Shown: in pieces, positions 1-8,714 of the stretch
How the letters are laid out: each line of letters begins with the position of its first letter
Numbering within the stretch: the first letter of the stretch is position 1
Assembly (NCBI GenBank): GCA_021325655.1
Contig: JAJPGT010000071.1
Span: 1 to 64,000, forward strand
Source of the DNA: Pseudomonadota bacterium
GTDB lineage: Bacteria; Chloroflexota; UBA6077; JAJPGT01
DNA: 64,000 nt
Reading direction: 5' to 3'
Position numbers and translations under genes: made by a program
The notes under the pieces: generated by a model
Database searches by the model: none
The model's input: the letters and a program-made list of their open reading frames with translations, nothing else
Told to the model about the DNA's origin: nothing

Positions 1-197
1 TCCAGTTCGGTCCTCTTGATCCGGTACGCCCGCCCCACCTTCACGGCGGGCAGCATCCCTTCGCGACACCAGCGACGAACGGTCATGAGGTGGACGCGCA
101 GGTAGCCGGCAACCTCCTCGGCGGTCAAGACTTCTTCCACTGGCGCTGCCTCGGGATCTGACCGGATGCCGCCAGTGTAGACTTGCCAGCCGGCCAT
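1..197 (-). CDS. Excisionase-family helix-turn-helix protein, 3' end outside window
   Basis: The reverse strand from an ATG at 197 reads about 65 codons without a stop and leaves the window at its left edge. After about 20 residues comes the pattern LTAEEVAGYLRVHLMTVRRW followed by REGMLPAVKVGRAYRIKR. This is the MerR-like helix-turn-helix and wing of the excisionase/DNA-binding Pfam HTH_17 class. Such domains occur in recombination directionality factors, toxin-antitoxin regulators and integrated elements. An IS element next door fits a mobile or plastic segment. The C-terminus is not visible, so it cannot be said whether this is a small stand-alone protein or the N-terminus of a longer one. 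Confidence 0.72.
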   Translation of the reverse strand, partial: MAGWQVYTGGIRSDPEAAPVEEVLTAEEVAGYLRVHLMTVRRWCREGMLPAVKVGRAYRIKRTEL

Positions 198-529
198 TAC
201 AAGACGTTACTTAGCACCAGGACACATGAGCGAGTCTGTCGGTGTCCCCCTGGCCCATGCTCCGGGTCTGCGCCAGCGGCGTCGATAGGCCGCCCGCATA
301 ACCGCAGCCCGGCAACGGCAGCCGCGGCTGGGCCTGACTCGTTCCAGCTCCTCGTTCAGGTCGCCGAAGGTATCCAGACGAAAGACGTTTCGATCACCGG
401 ATAGCGGCGGCCTATTCTCCGCGTGCGGGCCGAGAGCTACCTCTTTCACCAACTCCGCCGCGAGCAACAGACCTGGCAAGGCGACTACGAAACCAATGGT
501 GGCCAGAGGCAGGTCCCGAGCGCGGTCAA
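198..529. other. Stretch without a recognisable gene
   Basis: The reading frames here are short and low in information, with many Arg, Pro and Ala codons from GC skew. None has a convincing ribosome binding site or a recognisable domain. It lies between the HTH gene and the left end of the insertion sequence. I see no promoter or hairpin I would defend. Confidence 0.5.
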
Positions 530-565
530 GTCCCCAATTCCCTGTAAAATGGCCGGCGTTGCGGT
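530..565 (+). repeat. Left terminal inverted repeat of the IS256-like element
   Basis: It starts GTCC, runs through CTGTAAAA and ends GGCGTTGCGGT. It pairs with 1948-1983 in inverted orientation without gaps, and the inner GGCGTTGCGGT block is identical in both. Confidence 0.72.
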
Positions 566-573
566 GTCGCAGA

Positions 574-1882
574 TTATGCCACCGTGGCCGCTTCCCTGGC
601 CTTGGCCTCCGCCGCGCTGGACGCCGTCCTCCCCCGGCGCGCCGGGTACTCCTGATGCAACTGCTCCCACAAGACCTTCAGGCGCGTCCGGTCGAACTCG
701 CTGATGGTCACCCGCTGCCACCGCTGGCTGGCCCGCAGCAGCGCCGCATAGCACAGCTTCAGACCGCCCCTCTCATTGAAGAAGTGCGGGATGGTCTTGG
801 TCCGCCGTCGCTCCTCCTCGATGGCCCGCTCCGCCAGGTTGGTGGTCCGGATGTACTTGTGGTGGGCCGGCGGGCAGCGCAGGTAGGCGATACACGCCTC
901 GAAATCCTCCAGGAAGCTGCTCACCGCTCCCGGGTACCTGGGTTGCCACCGCTGCACTACTGCCTCCGCCAGCAGCCGCGCCGTCTCCGGCGTCGAGGCG
1001 TAGTAAGCGGACTGCACGTCGGCCTTTACCTGGGCGTGGTCGGCCGCACTGACCTTGGCGGTGACGTTGCGGACCTTATGGGCCAGACACCGTTGCCGCA
1101 ACGCCTCCGGAAAGGTCGCTTCCAGGGCGGCAATCAGGACGGGCGAGCCATCACTGGCCATCAGCACCGGCGCACTCAGCCCCCGCCGCACCAGGTCCCG
1201 CAGGCTCTCCAGCCAGGCGTCCTGGGACTCGGTGTTGCCCACCACCACGTCGAGCAGGCGTTTGCGGCCATCGCCACAGATGGCCCACAGGCAGAGGATG
1301 GCTTCGCGGCGGTCGCCCGTCCCCCGCAGCGCCTCGTACAGCCCGTCGGCGAACAGATAGAGAATCTCGACCCCGTCCCAGCGCTGCTCCCGGAACGCCT
1401 GGTATTCCTGCCACAACCGCGCCGTGACCTCGCTCACGGCGCTCTTGCTCAGCAGACAGCCGCCGGTGGCGTCGGTGAAGGCCAGTTCGATGTCCCGGGT
1501 GGACAGACCGTGGGCATACATCTCGCTGACCAGCCGCTCCACTGTCTCGGTCCGCCCCTGCAAAAACCCGAGCAGCCGCGACTGGAAGGGCTGGGCGCTG
1601 CCCCGTACCTGGGGGCGTGCAGTTCAATGCGCCCTTCTGCCGTCTCGATATGGGCCGGTCCGTAGCCATTACGCTGGCCCTGGCGCTGCAGCCCCGCTGG
1701 TAGCGGTCGGCCCCCAGGAAGTCCCGCTGCTCGGCCTCCAACAACTCCTGCAGCACCCGCTGGACCCCCAGTCGCACCAGCAGACCGCGCAGCTCCGCCG
1801 AATTCAGTTGCTCCGGCACGCCGCCGGTCAGCAGGCCAGCCAGTTCTTCCCCCACGCGCTGAGAAGGTGCTATCCTCTGCAT
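574..1882 (-). pseudogene. IS256-family (mutator-type) transposase, two frameshifts
   Basis: The product would be a DDE transposase. The N-terminus starts at 1882 (MQRIAPSQRVGEELAGLL) and runs to EQRDFLGADRYQRG. The match then continues in a second frame (GQRNGYGPAHIETAEGRIEL), and from about 1605 to 574 in a third frame with QPFQSRLLGFLQGRTETVER. The long last part carries the family signatures: LFADGLYEALRG, the catalytic-region MASDGS, CLAHKVRNV, and the C-terminal RTTNLAERAIEEERRRTK. One shift lies in a run of C near 1607-1611 and the other near 1690, so each is a single-base indel. IS256 transposases are not known to need programmed frameshifting, so I call it a pseudogene. A sequencing error in the homopolymer is the alternative. 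Confidence 0.85.
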
Positions 1883-1947
1883 GGCGTTTCGGTATCCTTT
1901 CTGCCCTGTTGGCGACGGGACGGCGGTTATGACTCACCGCTAGGGTA

Positions 1948-1983
1948 CCGCAACGCCTCTCCTTTTTACAGGAAGTGTAGGAC
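1948..1983 (-). repeat. Right terminal inverted repeat of the IS256-like element
   Basis: Read on the minus strand it begins GTCC, contains CTGTAAAA and then GGCGTTGCGGT, matching the left end at 530-565. It lies about 65 bp upstream of the transposase start, as expected for the promoter-proximal end. Confidence 0.72.
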
Positions 1984-2094
1984 ATCACCCTGGCGCCGCC
2001 GCGCACGCACGGCCGATCTATGTTCTGCTCTGAAACTTACTAGGGTTATGGAGGAATTGGTAGAGTGGCCGCACTAACTACCTGAGGGTCTTAC

Positions 2095-2277
2095 ATGTCG
2101 CGCTTGAAGGACCGAGGCGGACGGCGACAGCCGCTGCCACCAGCGACCGTGGTGCTCCACTGCGACGGATGTCAGTGCATCATCGCTGAGCTCAGCGTCA
2201 ACATCCTCCATCTCGCCGGCGAACTGTCTCGGTTGCGGCGCGAGCACGCCATGATCGCACATGCGTGGCCGACCTGA
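2095..2277 (+). CDS. Small hypothetical protein upstream of cas3
   Basis: A 60-residue frame with GAGGG six bases before the ATG, ending 19 bases before the cas3 start on the same strand. It begins MSRLKDRGGRRQ, has CDGCQC near residue 23, then a helical segment (LSVNILHLAGELSRLRREHA). I do not recognise a family. The ribosome binding site and the tight spacing to cas3 favour a real gene, and the small size and lack of a domain argue against it. If expressed, it would be first in the interference operon. Confidence 0.38.
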   Translation: MSRLKDRGGRRQPLPPATVVLHCDGCQCIIAELSVNILHLAGELSRLRREHAMIAHAWPT

Positions 2278-2296
2278 ATCGGAGAGCAGAGCCGCC

Positions 2297-4726
2297 ATGG
2301 ATCAGACGGGATTTGGCTCCTTCTTCGCGCGCTGTGAGAAGCATGGTCACACCCCATACCGCTACCAGGAGCGGGTGGCTATGCACCTATACGGAGGTCG
2401 CCACGTCGAGGTCTGGGCTCCGACCGGCTCTGGGAAGACGCTGGCGGTCCTGGTGCCGTTTCTCTGGCAGATGGAGCAGGGCAGCCCGCACCGCTGGGAT
2501 CGGCTGATCTACACGCTCCCCCTGCGCGCGCTGGTGGAGAGCATCGCAGCGGAAGCAGAAGAAGTCGTTACGCGCCGCCTGGGTTGGCCGAACGTGAGGG
2601 TCACCGTGCAAACGGGAGAGCGGCCGGACGATCCGTTCTTCGACCGTGGCGACGTGATTGTTACGACCTACGATCAACTGCTGAGCGGGGCGCTGGAGGG
2701 TCCGTACGGCCTACCCGCCAAGCTGCACAACGTGAACACCGCCGCCATCGCTGGCGCACTCGTCGTGTTCGATGAGTATCACCTGATGGGACCCAAGGAG
2801 GCATTCCTCACCGCAGTTGCCCACCTGGCGCTGTACCGGCGGCTGTGCCAGTCGGTCTGGATGACCGCGACAGCAACCACGTCGCGCCGGGGACAGCTCA
2901 CCGAGGCGCTTGAGGTTGAGCAGGTGCGCGTGGACGACGACGAGCTTGCGCGAGTCCCTGCCGTGGCGGCGGTGGAGCGGCGGGTGTTCGTTGAGTCGAC
3001 CCCACTGACTGCGGACGCAGTGCTGGAGCGACATCGGCATCGCTCGATCGCCCTCTGCAACACGGTGGAACGGGCCAATGCGCTGTACGACAAGCTTGTC
3101 CAGGCGCTGGATCAACGTTCCTCGCGAGGCGAGGAGGCTGAGCGATTCGGCGGCCTGCGCGTGCTACTGCTGCATGCGCGGTTCTTACCGAACGACCGCA
3201 AGCGGATCGAGGAGGAGGTCCGACGGATCTTCGCCGAGGGTAGCCAGGAGCGCGCGATCCTGGTGTGCACCCAGGTGATCGAAGCCGGGATGAACATCAG
3301 TTGCGAGGTACTGCACACTGAGGTGGCGCCCTTGAGTGCCCTGGCACAGCGGGCCGGCCGCTGCGCTCGCTTCCCAGGCGAGGTCGGCGAGGTACGTGTC
3401 TACCCACTGCCCGAAGATATCTCCCAGCCCTGGCTCCCCTACGAGCGCGATGAGGTGGCTAACTCATTCGCGGCACTGGCGCCCATTGCATCCAGCCGAT
3501 TTGGCCCAACGCTGATCTGTGAGCTGGTGGAGCAAATCCATGGCCTGGTGGACGCGGAACGTCTGGCCGATGGCTGGTGGAAACGGCAGGGCGAGGTGCT
3601 CCAACGCGCGTATCGCACCGCGGTGCTGCGGAAGCCCGAGCCGGTAGCTGACCTGATCCGGGCGGACGACGGGCAGACGATTCGGGTGGTCATCGCGCAC
3701 CAGCCGGATTCGCTCAACCCCTATGAGGTAGAGGGTTTCGGGCTGCGACGCTGGACGCTGGCGCGGCTGTTCGAGCAGCGGACCCGCCCGATCGGCTGGC
3801 GCTGGACACCGGACCAGGATCGGGAGTGGACGCTACTGGAGACCACGGACGACCTCAAGATGGCCTTCGCGGTCTGCCTGCACCCGGCGGTCGCCGACTA
3901 CAGTGCGACGACCGGGCTGCGGCTCGGCCGGACAGGTCGGTTCGAGAGCCCACCGCGCAAGCGGCCGGAACGGCAGCAGAGTGGCCGCTTGCGCCGTGAG
4001 AGCTGGGCGCATCATGCCAGTCAGGTCGCGGCTAGAGCAGCGGCCGGAGCTGGACGCGCAGGCACGGTGCTCGTCACAGGGCTGGCGGGCGATCCCTGGC
4101 ACCTCGATCCCGGCCAGCTTCTGGAGGCCGCGCGGGCGGCTGGCCTACTGCATGATGTTGGCAAGCTGCAGATTGGCTGGCAGCGTTGGGCGGAGCGCGC
4201 CATGCTGAGCCGCGATCCCAGCTATGTCCACCGGGAGCCGCTGGCGCACACCGACTACGATCCGCAGAACCCGAACGACCGGGTCCGTGAGCGTGAGCTG
4301 ACGCAGCGTGAGGGATCACGCCCACCCCACGCAGCCGCTAGTGTCTACTACGGTTTTCATGCAGCGCTGGCCCTGCTCAAGGAAGCCCGGAGCCCTGTCC
4401 CAGGGCAGCTACTGGCTGCCTGCCTGGCGGCGATCCTCGGCCACCACGGCGGCTGGCTATCCGAGCGACAGGGCGACAGCCTGAACATCGAGCCACTCAT
4501 CGCCGAGGCTGACCAGGCCCTCGCCACGGCGTGGACGACGCATCCGCCACTCGCGCTCAGACCGCTGCCAAGCCAACAGGCGCCGCGCTACGCGCTGCGG
4601 AAGGTGCTGGACCACGCGGTTGGGGATGATGCCTGGCCTGACTGGTGGCCGATCGTCGCCTATCTCACCCGGATCCTACGGCTCGCGGACCAGCGCGCAA
4701 CATCCGAGTACGGCCAGGAGGAGTAG
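2297..4726 (+). CDS. cas3: CRISPR-associated helicase/nuclease Cas3 with C-terminal HD domain
   Basis: Cas3 unwinds and degrades DNA after Cascade recognises a target. The 809-residue product has a superfamily 2 helicase first: Walker A APTGSGKT at 41-48, DEYH box at 159-162, TATATTS near 191, and a C-terminal helicase half ending in the motif VI-like stretch ALAQRAGRCARF. The HD nuclease follows: AHHASQVAARA, then the HD pair at about 619-620 in LLHDVGKLQIGW, and GHHGGW near 715. This order, helicase then HD, is the reverse of the common HD-first Cas3 and is best known from subtype I-G (formerly I-U). The ATG at 2297 was chosen because GGAGAG lies upstream. An in-frame start at 2261 would add 12 residues. 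Its stop abuts the cas8 start. Confidence 0.93.
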   Translation: MDQTGFGSFFARCEKHGHTPYRYQERVAMHLYGGRHVEVWAPTGSGKTLAVLVPFLWQMEQGSPHRWDRLIYTLPLRALVESIAAEAEEVVTRRLGWPNVRVTVQTGERPDDPFFDRGDVIVTTYDQLLSGALEGPYGLPAKLHNVNTAAIAGALVVFDEYHLMGPKEAFLTAVAHLALYRRLCQSVWMTATATTSRRGQLTEALEVEQVRVDDDELARVPAVAAVERRVFVESTPLTADAVLERHRHRSIALCNTVERANALYDKLVQALDQRSSRGEEAERFGGLRVLLLHARFLPNDRKRIEEEVRRIFAEGSQERAILVCTQVIEAGMNISCEVLHTEVAPLSALAQRAGRCARFPGEVGEVRVYPLPEDISQPWLPYERDEVANSFAALAPIASSRFGPTLICELVEQIHGLVDAERLADGWWKRQGEVLQRAYRTAVLRKPEPVADLIRADDGQTIRVVIAHQPDSLNPYEVEGFGLRRWTLARLFEQRTRPIGWRWTPDQDREWTLLETTDDLKMAFAVCLHPAVADYSATTGLRLGRTGRFESPPRKRPERQQSGRLRRESWAHHASQVAARAAAGAGRAGTVLVTGLAGDPWHLDPGQLLEAARAAGLLHDVGKLQIGWQRWAERAMLSRDPSYVHREPLAHTDYDPQNPNDRVRERELTQREGSRPPHAAASVYYGFHAALALLKEARSPVPGQLLAACLAAILGHHGGWLSERQGDSLNIEPLIAEADQALATAWTTHPPLALRPLPSQQAPRYALRKVLDHAVGDDAWPDWWPIVAYLTRILRLADQRATSEYGQEE

Positions 4727-6571
4727 ATGTCAACCGCTACCATAGCGCTTGAGTCCACCGCCAGCTTCTCGGAGATCAGGCTTCCCCGCCAGACCGGAAC
4801 CCACGCCGACGTGCTGGCCGCGGTCGGTCTGGCCGAGCTGCTGTACGACGCCACCCATGACCGCGGTGTCCGTATCGTGGACGAGGGAACCGCGTTTCGG
4901 GTGGTGCTGAGTCGACCCCGGCCCTGGTCCGCGTCGTTCACCATCCCCCATACCCCCGGCTATCGGTACCTGCTCGTGGCGACCAAGAAGCAGCCCAACC
5001 CGCCGATCCCGAGGGACGTACGGGCGTCCGATGCACTTCACTACCAACACACGAAGGAGCGCGTCGACGCCCTCCGGGCGCAGGAGCAGGCGCTCTTTGA
5101 AGCAGCGCGAAAGGCCGGCCAGAAGGTCAATCAGGAGGCCCTGCAAGCGGTTCGCGAGCAGTGGCCGCTGCCGCGCGACATCTGGCGGCGTCTGGTTGCC
5201 CTGCTAGTGCTGCAAGGTCACGAGACCGCGAACAGCATTTACGCCACCATTGTCCAGATGTCGCCCGAGCAGTTCCGAGCCGCGGTTCAGTCGGCCCTAC
5301 AAGCGCTGGCGGAGGGACGCCCCAGCGGGCTCAAATGGCCGGTCAGCACGGTGCAGCTCTTCGCGCCACTGGCAGCCAAGGGCTACGCCCGGCTGAAGCC
5401 GGACAGCACGGCGCGCGGGGACAAGACGAAAGACGCCTGGGCCGACCCGTTCATGGAGTGGCTGCGCTACCGAGGCTACTTTTCGGCGGCGGTCCCGGTC
5501 TTCTACGGCTCGAAGGGGGAGCACATCCGCCTGCTCTGCCCGGTGCCCGGCGATATCACCTTCACCGCCTACGAGCGGGTTGTGGCGGAGCTGCCACCGC
5601 CTCCGGCCGGCGCCGGGCCGCCGAAGATTGACATCCTGGCGACGCTCGCCCTCGCCCGGCTGCTGGTCGAGCGCTCTCCGGAGTTCGCCGCAGCGGGGGT
5701 AGAGCCGATCGAAGGATTGGTGATGATGGGCCGCACGCCGGCTGAGGTGATCAGCGGGGTGGCGGTCAGCAATTTCCAGTCGCTTGGCCAGGCACGGGCG
5801 GTGTCGGCACTGACGGAGCTCGCGCTGCCCGGCTGGTTCGCACTCGGCACGCAGCAAGACGCGGACGATTGGCTCCGCATTCTGGACGAGCACCGAGCCA
5901 TTATTCGCGGATTGCGGGACGACCGCTCTGACGAGTTCGCGCTGCTCCAGGGCTACCGACGCTTTCTGGAGCGACGGGGTGAGCGAGCGCTCGACGCGCT
6001 GCTGGACTTTGCCGGCGCCTATGGCCAGTTCGTGCTACGCGCCCGTGAGGCCAAGCGCCAAGTACGGCAATTCGGACGGGAGGACTTTAGGAGGATTGTG
6101 GTCGCGATGAACAAGCGCTATGCCGCCATTCTGGACGACGAGGGCTTCAAGGCGGTGGCCGCCGCAGTACGCCGGGCAACAGTCGGGGCGCAGAGCCTGA
6201 AGGCCCAGGGCAAGGATCACCGCGAGATCCGCTACGGCCTGCTACCGGAGCTTCGCCGCACCCGCGAGCTACCGGGAGACGAGCCGTTCCTGACCGCAGT
6301 GGCCGACTTCGTCAGTCTGTACAACAGCGAGAACGCCCGACGCTTCGAGCTTACCCGACAGCGGGGCGCACCGCGGGTTTCAACCGAGGAGTTTGCCGCG
6401 TTCGCCCGGCTGGTCGACACGTATCACGCCGACGTCGTCGGAGCGCTCCTTTGTGCGTATGGCACATGCACCGAACGTCGCGAGCAGTTGCCTGGCGGCC
6501 CGGAGCCGGACACGGACCTGGAGCCAGGCGGCGTCGAGAGCACGGAGGGCGAGGAGTCCGAGACAGAGTGA
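4727..6571 (+). CDS. cas8a: Cas8-like large subunit of a type I Cascade (type I-A-like)
   Basis: A 614-residue protein that starts at the base after the cas3 stop and precedes cas7 and cas5, the usual slot of the large subunit that reads the PAM and recruits Cas3. Family assignment rests mainly on position and size, since Cas8 proteins diverge strongly. The N-terminus (residues 15-90) looks alpha/beta, with the pattern THADVLAAVGLAELLYDATH. A polar segment follows, and the last third from about residue 385 is strongly helical and basic (RRFLERRGERALDALL, FRRIVVAMNKRY). That region could correspond to a fused small subunit, because no separate csa5/cas11 gene is present. The C-terminal 30 residues are acidic and probably disordered. 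Confidence 0.72.
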   Translation: MSTATIALESTASFSEIRLPRQTGTHADVLAAVGLAELLYDATHDRGVRIVDEGTAFRVVLSRPRPWSASFTIPHTPGYRYLLVATKKQPNPPIPRDVRASDALHYQHTKERVDALRAQEQALFEAARKAGQKVNQEALQAVREQWPLPRDIWRRLVALLVLQGHETANSIYATIVQMSPEQFRAAVQSALQALAEGRPSGLKWPVSTVQLFAPLAAKGYARLKPDSTARGDKTKDAWADPFMEWLRYRGYFSAAVPVFYGSKGEHIRLLCPVPGDITFTAYERVVAELPPPPAGAGPPKIDILATLALARLLVERSPEFAAAGVEPIEGLVMMGRTPAEVISGVAVSNFQSLGQARAVSALTELALPGWFALGTQQDADDWLRILDEHRAIIRGLRDDRSDEFALLQGYRRFLERRGERALDALLDFAGAYGQFVLRAREAKRQVRQFGREDFRRIVVAMNKRYAAILDDEGFKAVAAAVRRATVGAQSLKAQGKDHREIRYGLLPELRRTRELPGDEPFLTAVADFVSLYNSENARRFELTRQRGAPRVSTEEFAAFARLVDTYHADVVGALLCAYGTCTERREQLPGGPEPDTDLEPGGVESTEGEESETE

Positions 6572-6620
6572 TTCCGGCGTCGCGCACACACGATGAATTC
6601 ATTGCGGAGGAGGAACGACA

Positions 6621-7589
6621 GTGCCACTGATCCACTCTCTAGCGATTTCGGCCCGGTTGACGCTGAACCTGCACAACCTCAACAGCGAGGGCACTGAGGG
6701 CAATCAGCAGCAGACGCGCATGGTCCATGTCGTCGATGCACAGGGCGCTCGCCGGGCGGTCAACGCCGTGAGCGGCGACATGTTCAAGCACATCCTCGTG
6801 GGCCACCTCACCCCGCTGCTCGAGGCCGAGAATCAACCACTCTCGCCAGCCGCGCGACAGCTCAACCCAGATCGGATCGTCGCCGGCTACCAGCCGCTGG
6901 CTGATCTTGCCGCAAATAAGATGACCCCGAACAGCGAAATCATGACAACGATGATCCGAGACTGTGCTGTGACCGACCTAGCCGGGGCGCTGCTCACGGG
7001 CACGCGGGCAGTCGGCCGCAAGTCGGTAGTCGAATTTGGCTGGGTGGTCGGCTTGCCGGCGGCCACACACACCGAGCAGTACCTGCACGTGAAGTACGCG
7101 CCCGAGACGCGCGCGACAGCGACCGGCGGCGAGACAGTGGCCGGGACCCAAGCACTGTTCCACCGACCCACCTCGTCCGGAGTGTACGCACTGGTCTGCA
7201 ATCTGGACCTGTACCGCATCGGGCTGAACGACATCACCCGGCAGTACGTGGTAGACGAGAACAGCCGCCGGGTACGGGCGCGGGCGCTGCTGCGGGCGCT
7301 GGCGGCGACACTACTGAAGCCGGTTGGGGCCCAGCGCAACACGCAGAATCCGCATATCGCCGGCTGTGAGGGCGTTATCGCGGTGTCCGAGTGTAGCCTG
7401 CCGGCACCAATGCTGAGCCCGCTGGACGATGCGTTCTGCGACGAGATCGACCGCTGCGCAGCGGCACTGAACCGCGTTCAGCCAGATGCGGTGCGGACAC
7501 TGCGGTTCGGGTCCGCCTCCCAGGCGGTCGACATCCTCGCGCGGCTGTCGGCCGAGCTGGAGCTACCGGCTGCGGTGGTGCGACCGTGA
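6621..7589 (+). CDS. cas7: Cas7 backbone subunit, DevR/Csa2 type
   Basis: Forms the crRNA-binding backbone of Cascade. The 322-residue product starts at GTG 6621 after a strong GGAGGAGGAACG. The opening (SLAISARLTLNLHNLNSEG, then GNQQQTRMV and NAVSGDMFKHI) is the typical RAMP beginning of DevR/Csa2 proteins of subtypes I-A and I-B. Further on, GRKSVVEFGW and the glycine-rich GVYALVCNLDLYRIG fit the same fold. It lies 50 bases after cas8 and overlaps cas5 by four bases, so the products are probably made together. DevR members can also regulate their own operon, but nothing in the sequence tests this. Confidence 0.88.
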   Translation: MPLIHSLAISARLTLNLHNLNSEGTEGNQQQTRMVHVVDAQGARRAVNAVSGDMFKHILVGHLTPLLEAENQPLSPAARQLNPDRIVAGYQPLADLAANKMTPNSEIMTTMIRDCAVTDLAGALLTGTRAVGRKSVVEFGWVVGLPAATHTEQYLHVKYAPETRATATGGETVAGTQALFHRPTSSGVYALVCNLDLYRIGLNDITRQYVVDENSRRVRARALLRALAATLLKPVGAQRNTQNPHIAGCEGVIAVSECSLPAPMLSPLDDAFCDEIDRCAAALNRVQPDAVRTLRFGSASQAVDILARLSAELELPAAVVRP

Positions 7590-8398
7590 GCCAGCGGGGC
7601 GGACGACAGCCCGATCCTGACCCCTCGCTCGCGCGAGCGCTGCGCGCTGAAACCCTCGCCAGTCCGCGGCTCGTCGCCGGCCTGCCCGGGCCGGGGCGGT
7701 GGCTGCTAGTCGAGTTTGCACCAGTCGCTCTGTTCTCGCTCAAGACGAGCCAGGCGACCAGCTCGGTCGGGCGGTCACTGGTAGTGCCAACGCCGTATGC
7801 AATTAAGATGGCATGCGTCGACGCGGCTTTCCGCGCCGGCTGGCCTGACCAAGACTGCGAGGCGTTCCTCGAATCGCTAATCGGTGTAGAGGTTCGGATC
7901 CGCCCGCCGGGCGCAGCCGTGGTGACCCACACGATCGTCAAGATCCGCCAGGAGCCCAAGAAGTCGAGCCCGGGCGAGCCCTATACCTCTAACATCGCCT
8001 ACCGAGAGGTGGTGTATCACCGTGGCACCTGGCACTGGGCCTTCGACCTCGCGGCTGGGGACGACCTCCTCGCGGAGCGGCTGGCCGGGGCGCTGCCGCG
8101 CGTTCGCTACATCGGCAAGCGTGGCTCGTTCGTGCAGTTCCTTGGCTTGAGCCGGACTGAGCGACTCGGCCCGGAGTACACCGCAGCAATCGACCCGACA
8201 CGCAGCTTCGAGGTCCCGGATGCCTGGCAGCTCCAGCAGCTCGATGACTTCGGCCCAGAGGCAACGTTCGAGCGATTGAGCAGCTTCAGCACCGCTCGGG
8301 CGGAGCGCGGACGGCATCGGGTCTTCGCCACCACTATCATTCCACTCGGTCTGACCAGCGCGGGCCCTGGCTTCAGTGAGTACCGAGATCGGCGGTGA
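7586..8398 (+). CDS. cas5: Cas5 subunit of type I Cascade
   Basis: Cas5 caps the 5' handle of the crRNA. The GTG start overlaps the cas7 stop (GTGA), which indicates translational coupling. The 270-residue protein has the N-terminal RAMP strand RWLLVEFAPVALFSL followed by a segment with GRSLVVPTPYAIKMACVDAA, as in Cas5 of the I-A/I-B group. About 25 residues precede the core and are Arg/Pro-rich. It is the last gene of the operon. No cas6 follows, so the processing nuclease must be elsewhere or be replaced. Confidence 0.82.
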   Translation: MSQRGGRQPDPDPSLARALRAETLASPRLVAGLPGPGRWLLVEFAPVALFSLKTSQATSSVGRSLVVPTPYAIKMACVDAAFRAGWPDQDCEAFLESLIGVEVRIRPPGAAVVTHTIVKIRQEPKKSSPGEPYTSNIAYREVVYHRGTWHWAFDLAAGDDLLAERLAGALPRVRYIGKRGSFVQFLGLSRTERLGPEYTAAIDPTRSFEVPDAWQLQQLDDFGPEATFERLSSFSTARAERGRHRVFATTIIPLGLTSAGPGFSEYRDRR

Positions 8399-8417
8399 CG
8401 GCGTGACACCGGAGCCG

Positions 8418-8600
8418 TTAGCCGTTGTCAAGGTTGAGCACGGCGCGGATCGCCTCGGCTACTCGGGACAGCAGGGCGGGGGAAAGCTGAGCTAGCGGCC
8501 CGTGGACCAGGCGGCGATGGTCTATCGCGCGGAGCTGATCGATGAGCAGGTCCACGCTCTGGTGCAGGCGCCTGGCACGCCGATGCGCAGCGGCTCAGCA
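8418..8600 (-). pseudogene. C-terminal remnant of a MazF/PemK-type toxin gene
   Basis: The minus strand reads from about 8600 to a TAA at 8420-8418. It includes QSVDLLIDQLRAIDHRRLV and, right after it, HGPLAQLSPALLSRVAEAIR. This matches the C-terminal end of many MazF-like endoribonucleases, which finish with a strand, a basic RRL turn and a helix led by LSP. A stop codon cuts the frame just upstream and no N-terminal half is present, so it is a relic. It lies at the junction between the cas operon and the transporter block and suggests past rearrangement there. The fragment is short, so assignment is moderate. Confidence 0.5.
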
Positions 8601-8714
8601 ATGTGTGCGCCTGCGCGCCTCGCCTGAGCAGGACAGGCGCGGGGCACCTGGCGGCCGCGGTCCCCGTCCTCATCCCTGCCGCGTGGGGTGGCGAGTGAGC
8701 CTGGGGCAAATGGC

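Larger units (their letters stand above)
530..1983 (-). mobile_element. IS256-family insertion sequence, degraded
   Basis: About 1.45 kb bounded by imperfect terminal inverted repeats and holding one mutator-type transposase on the minus strand. The size and ends of this form, with CTGTAAAA near the tip, suit the IS256 family. Both ends are still recognisable, but the transposase frame is broken twice, so the copy should not move on its own. I could not identify a convincing 8-9 bp target duplication. The element lies about 0.3 kb upstream of cas3, at the border of the CRISPR locus. Confidence 0.8.

Noticed and set aside
574-1882. Programmed frameshifting in the transposase
   Set aside because: IS256-family transposases are normally one frame, and two shifts in different places fit decay or sequencing error better.
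530-1983. A target-site duplication around the IS256-like element
   Set aside because: The 8-9 bases outside the two ends do not match convincingly, so I do not claim one.
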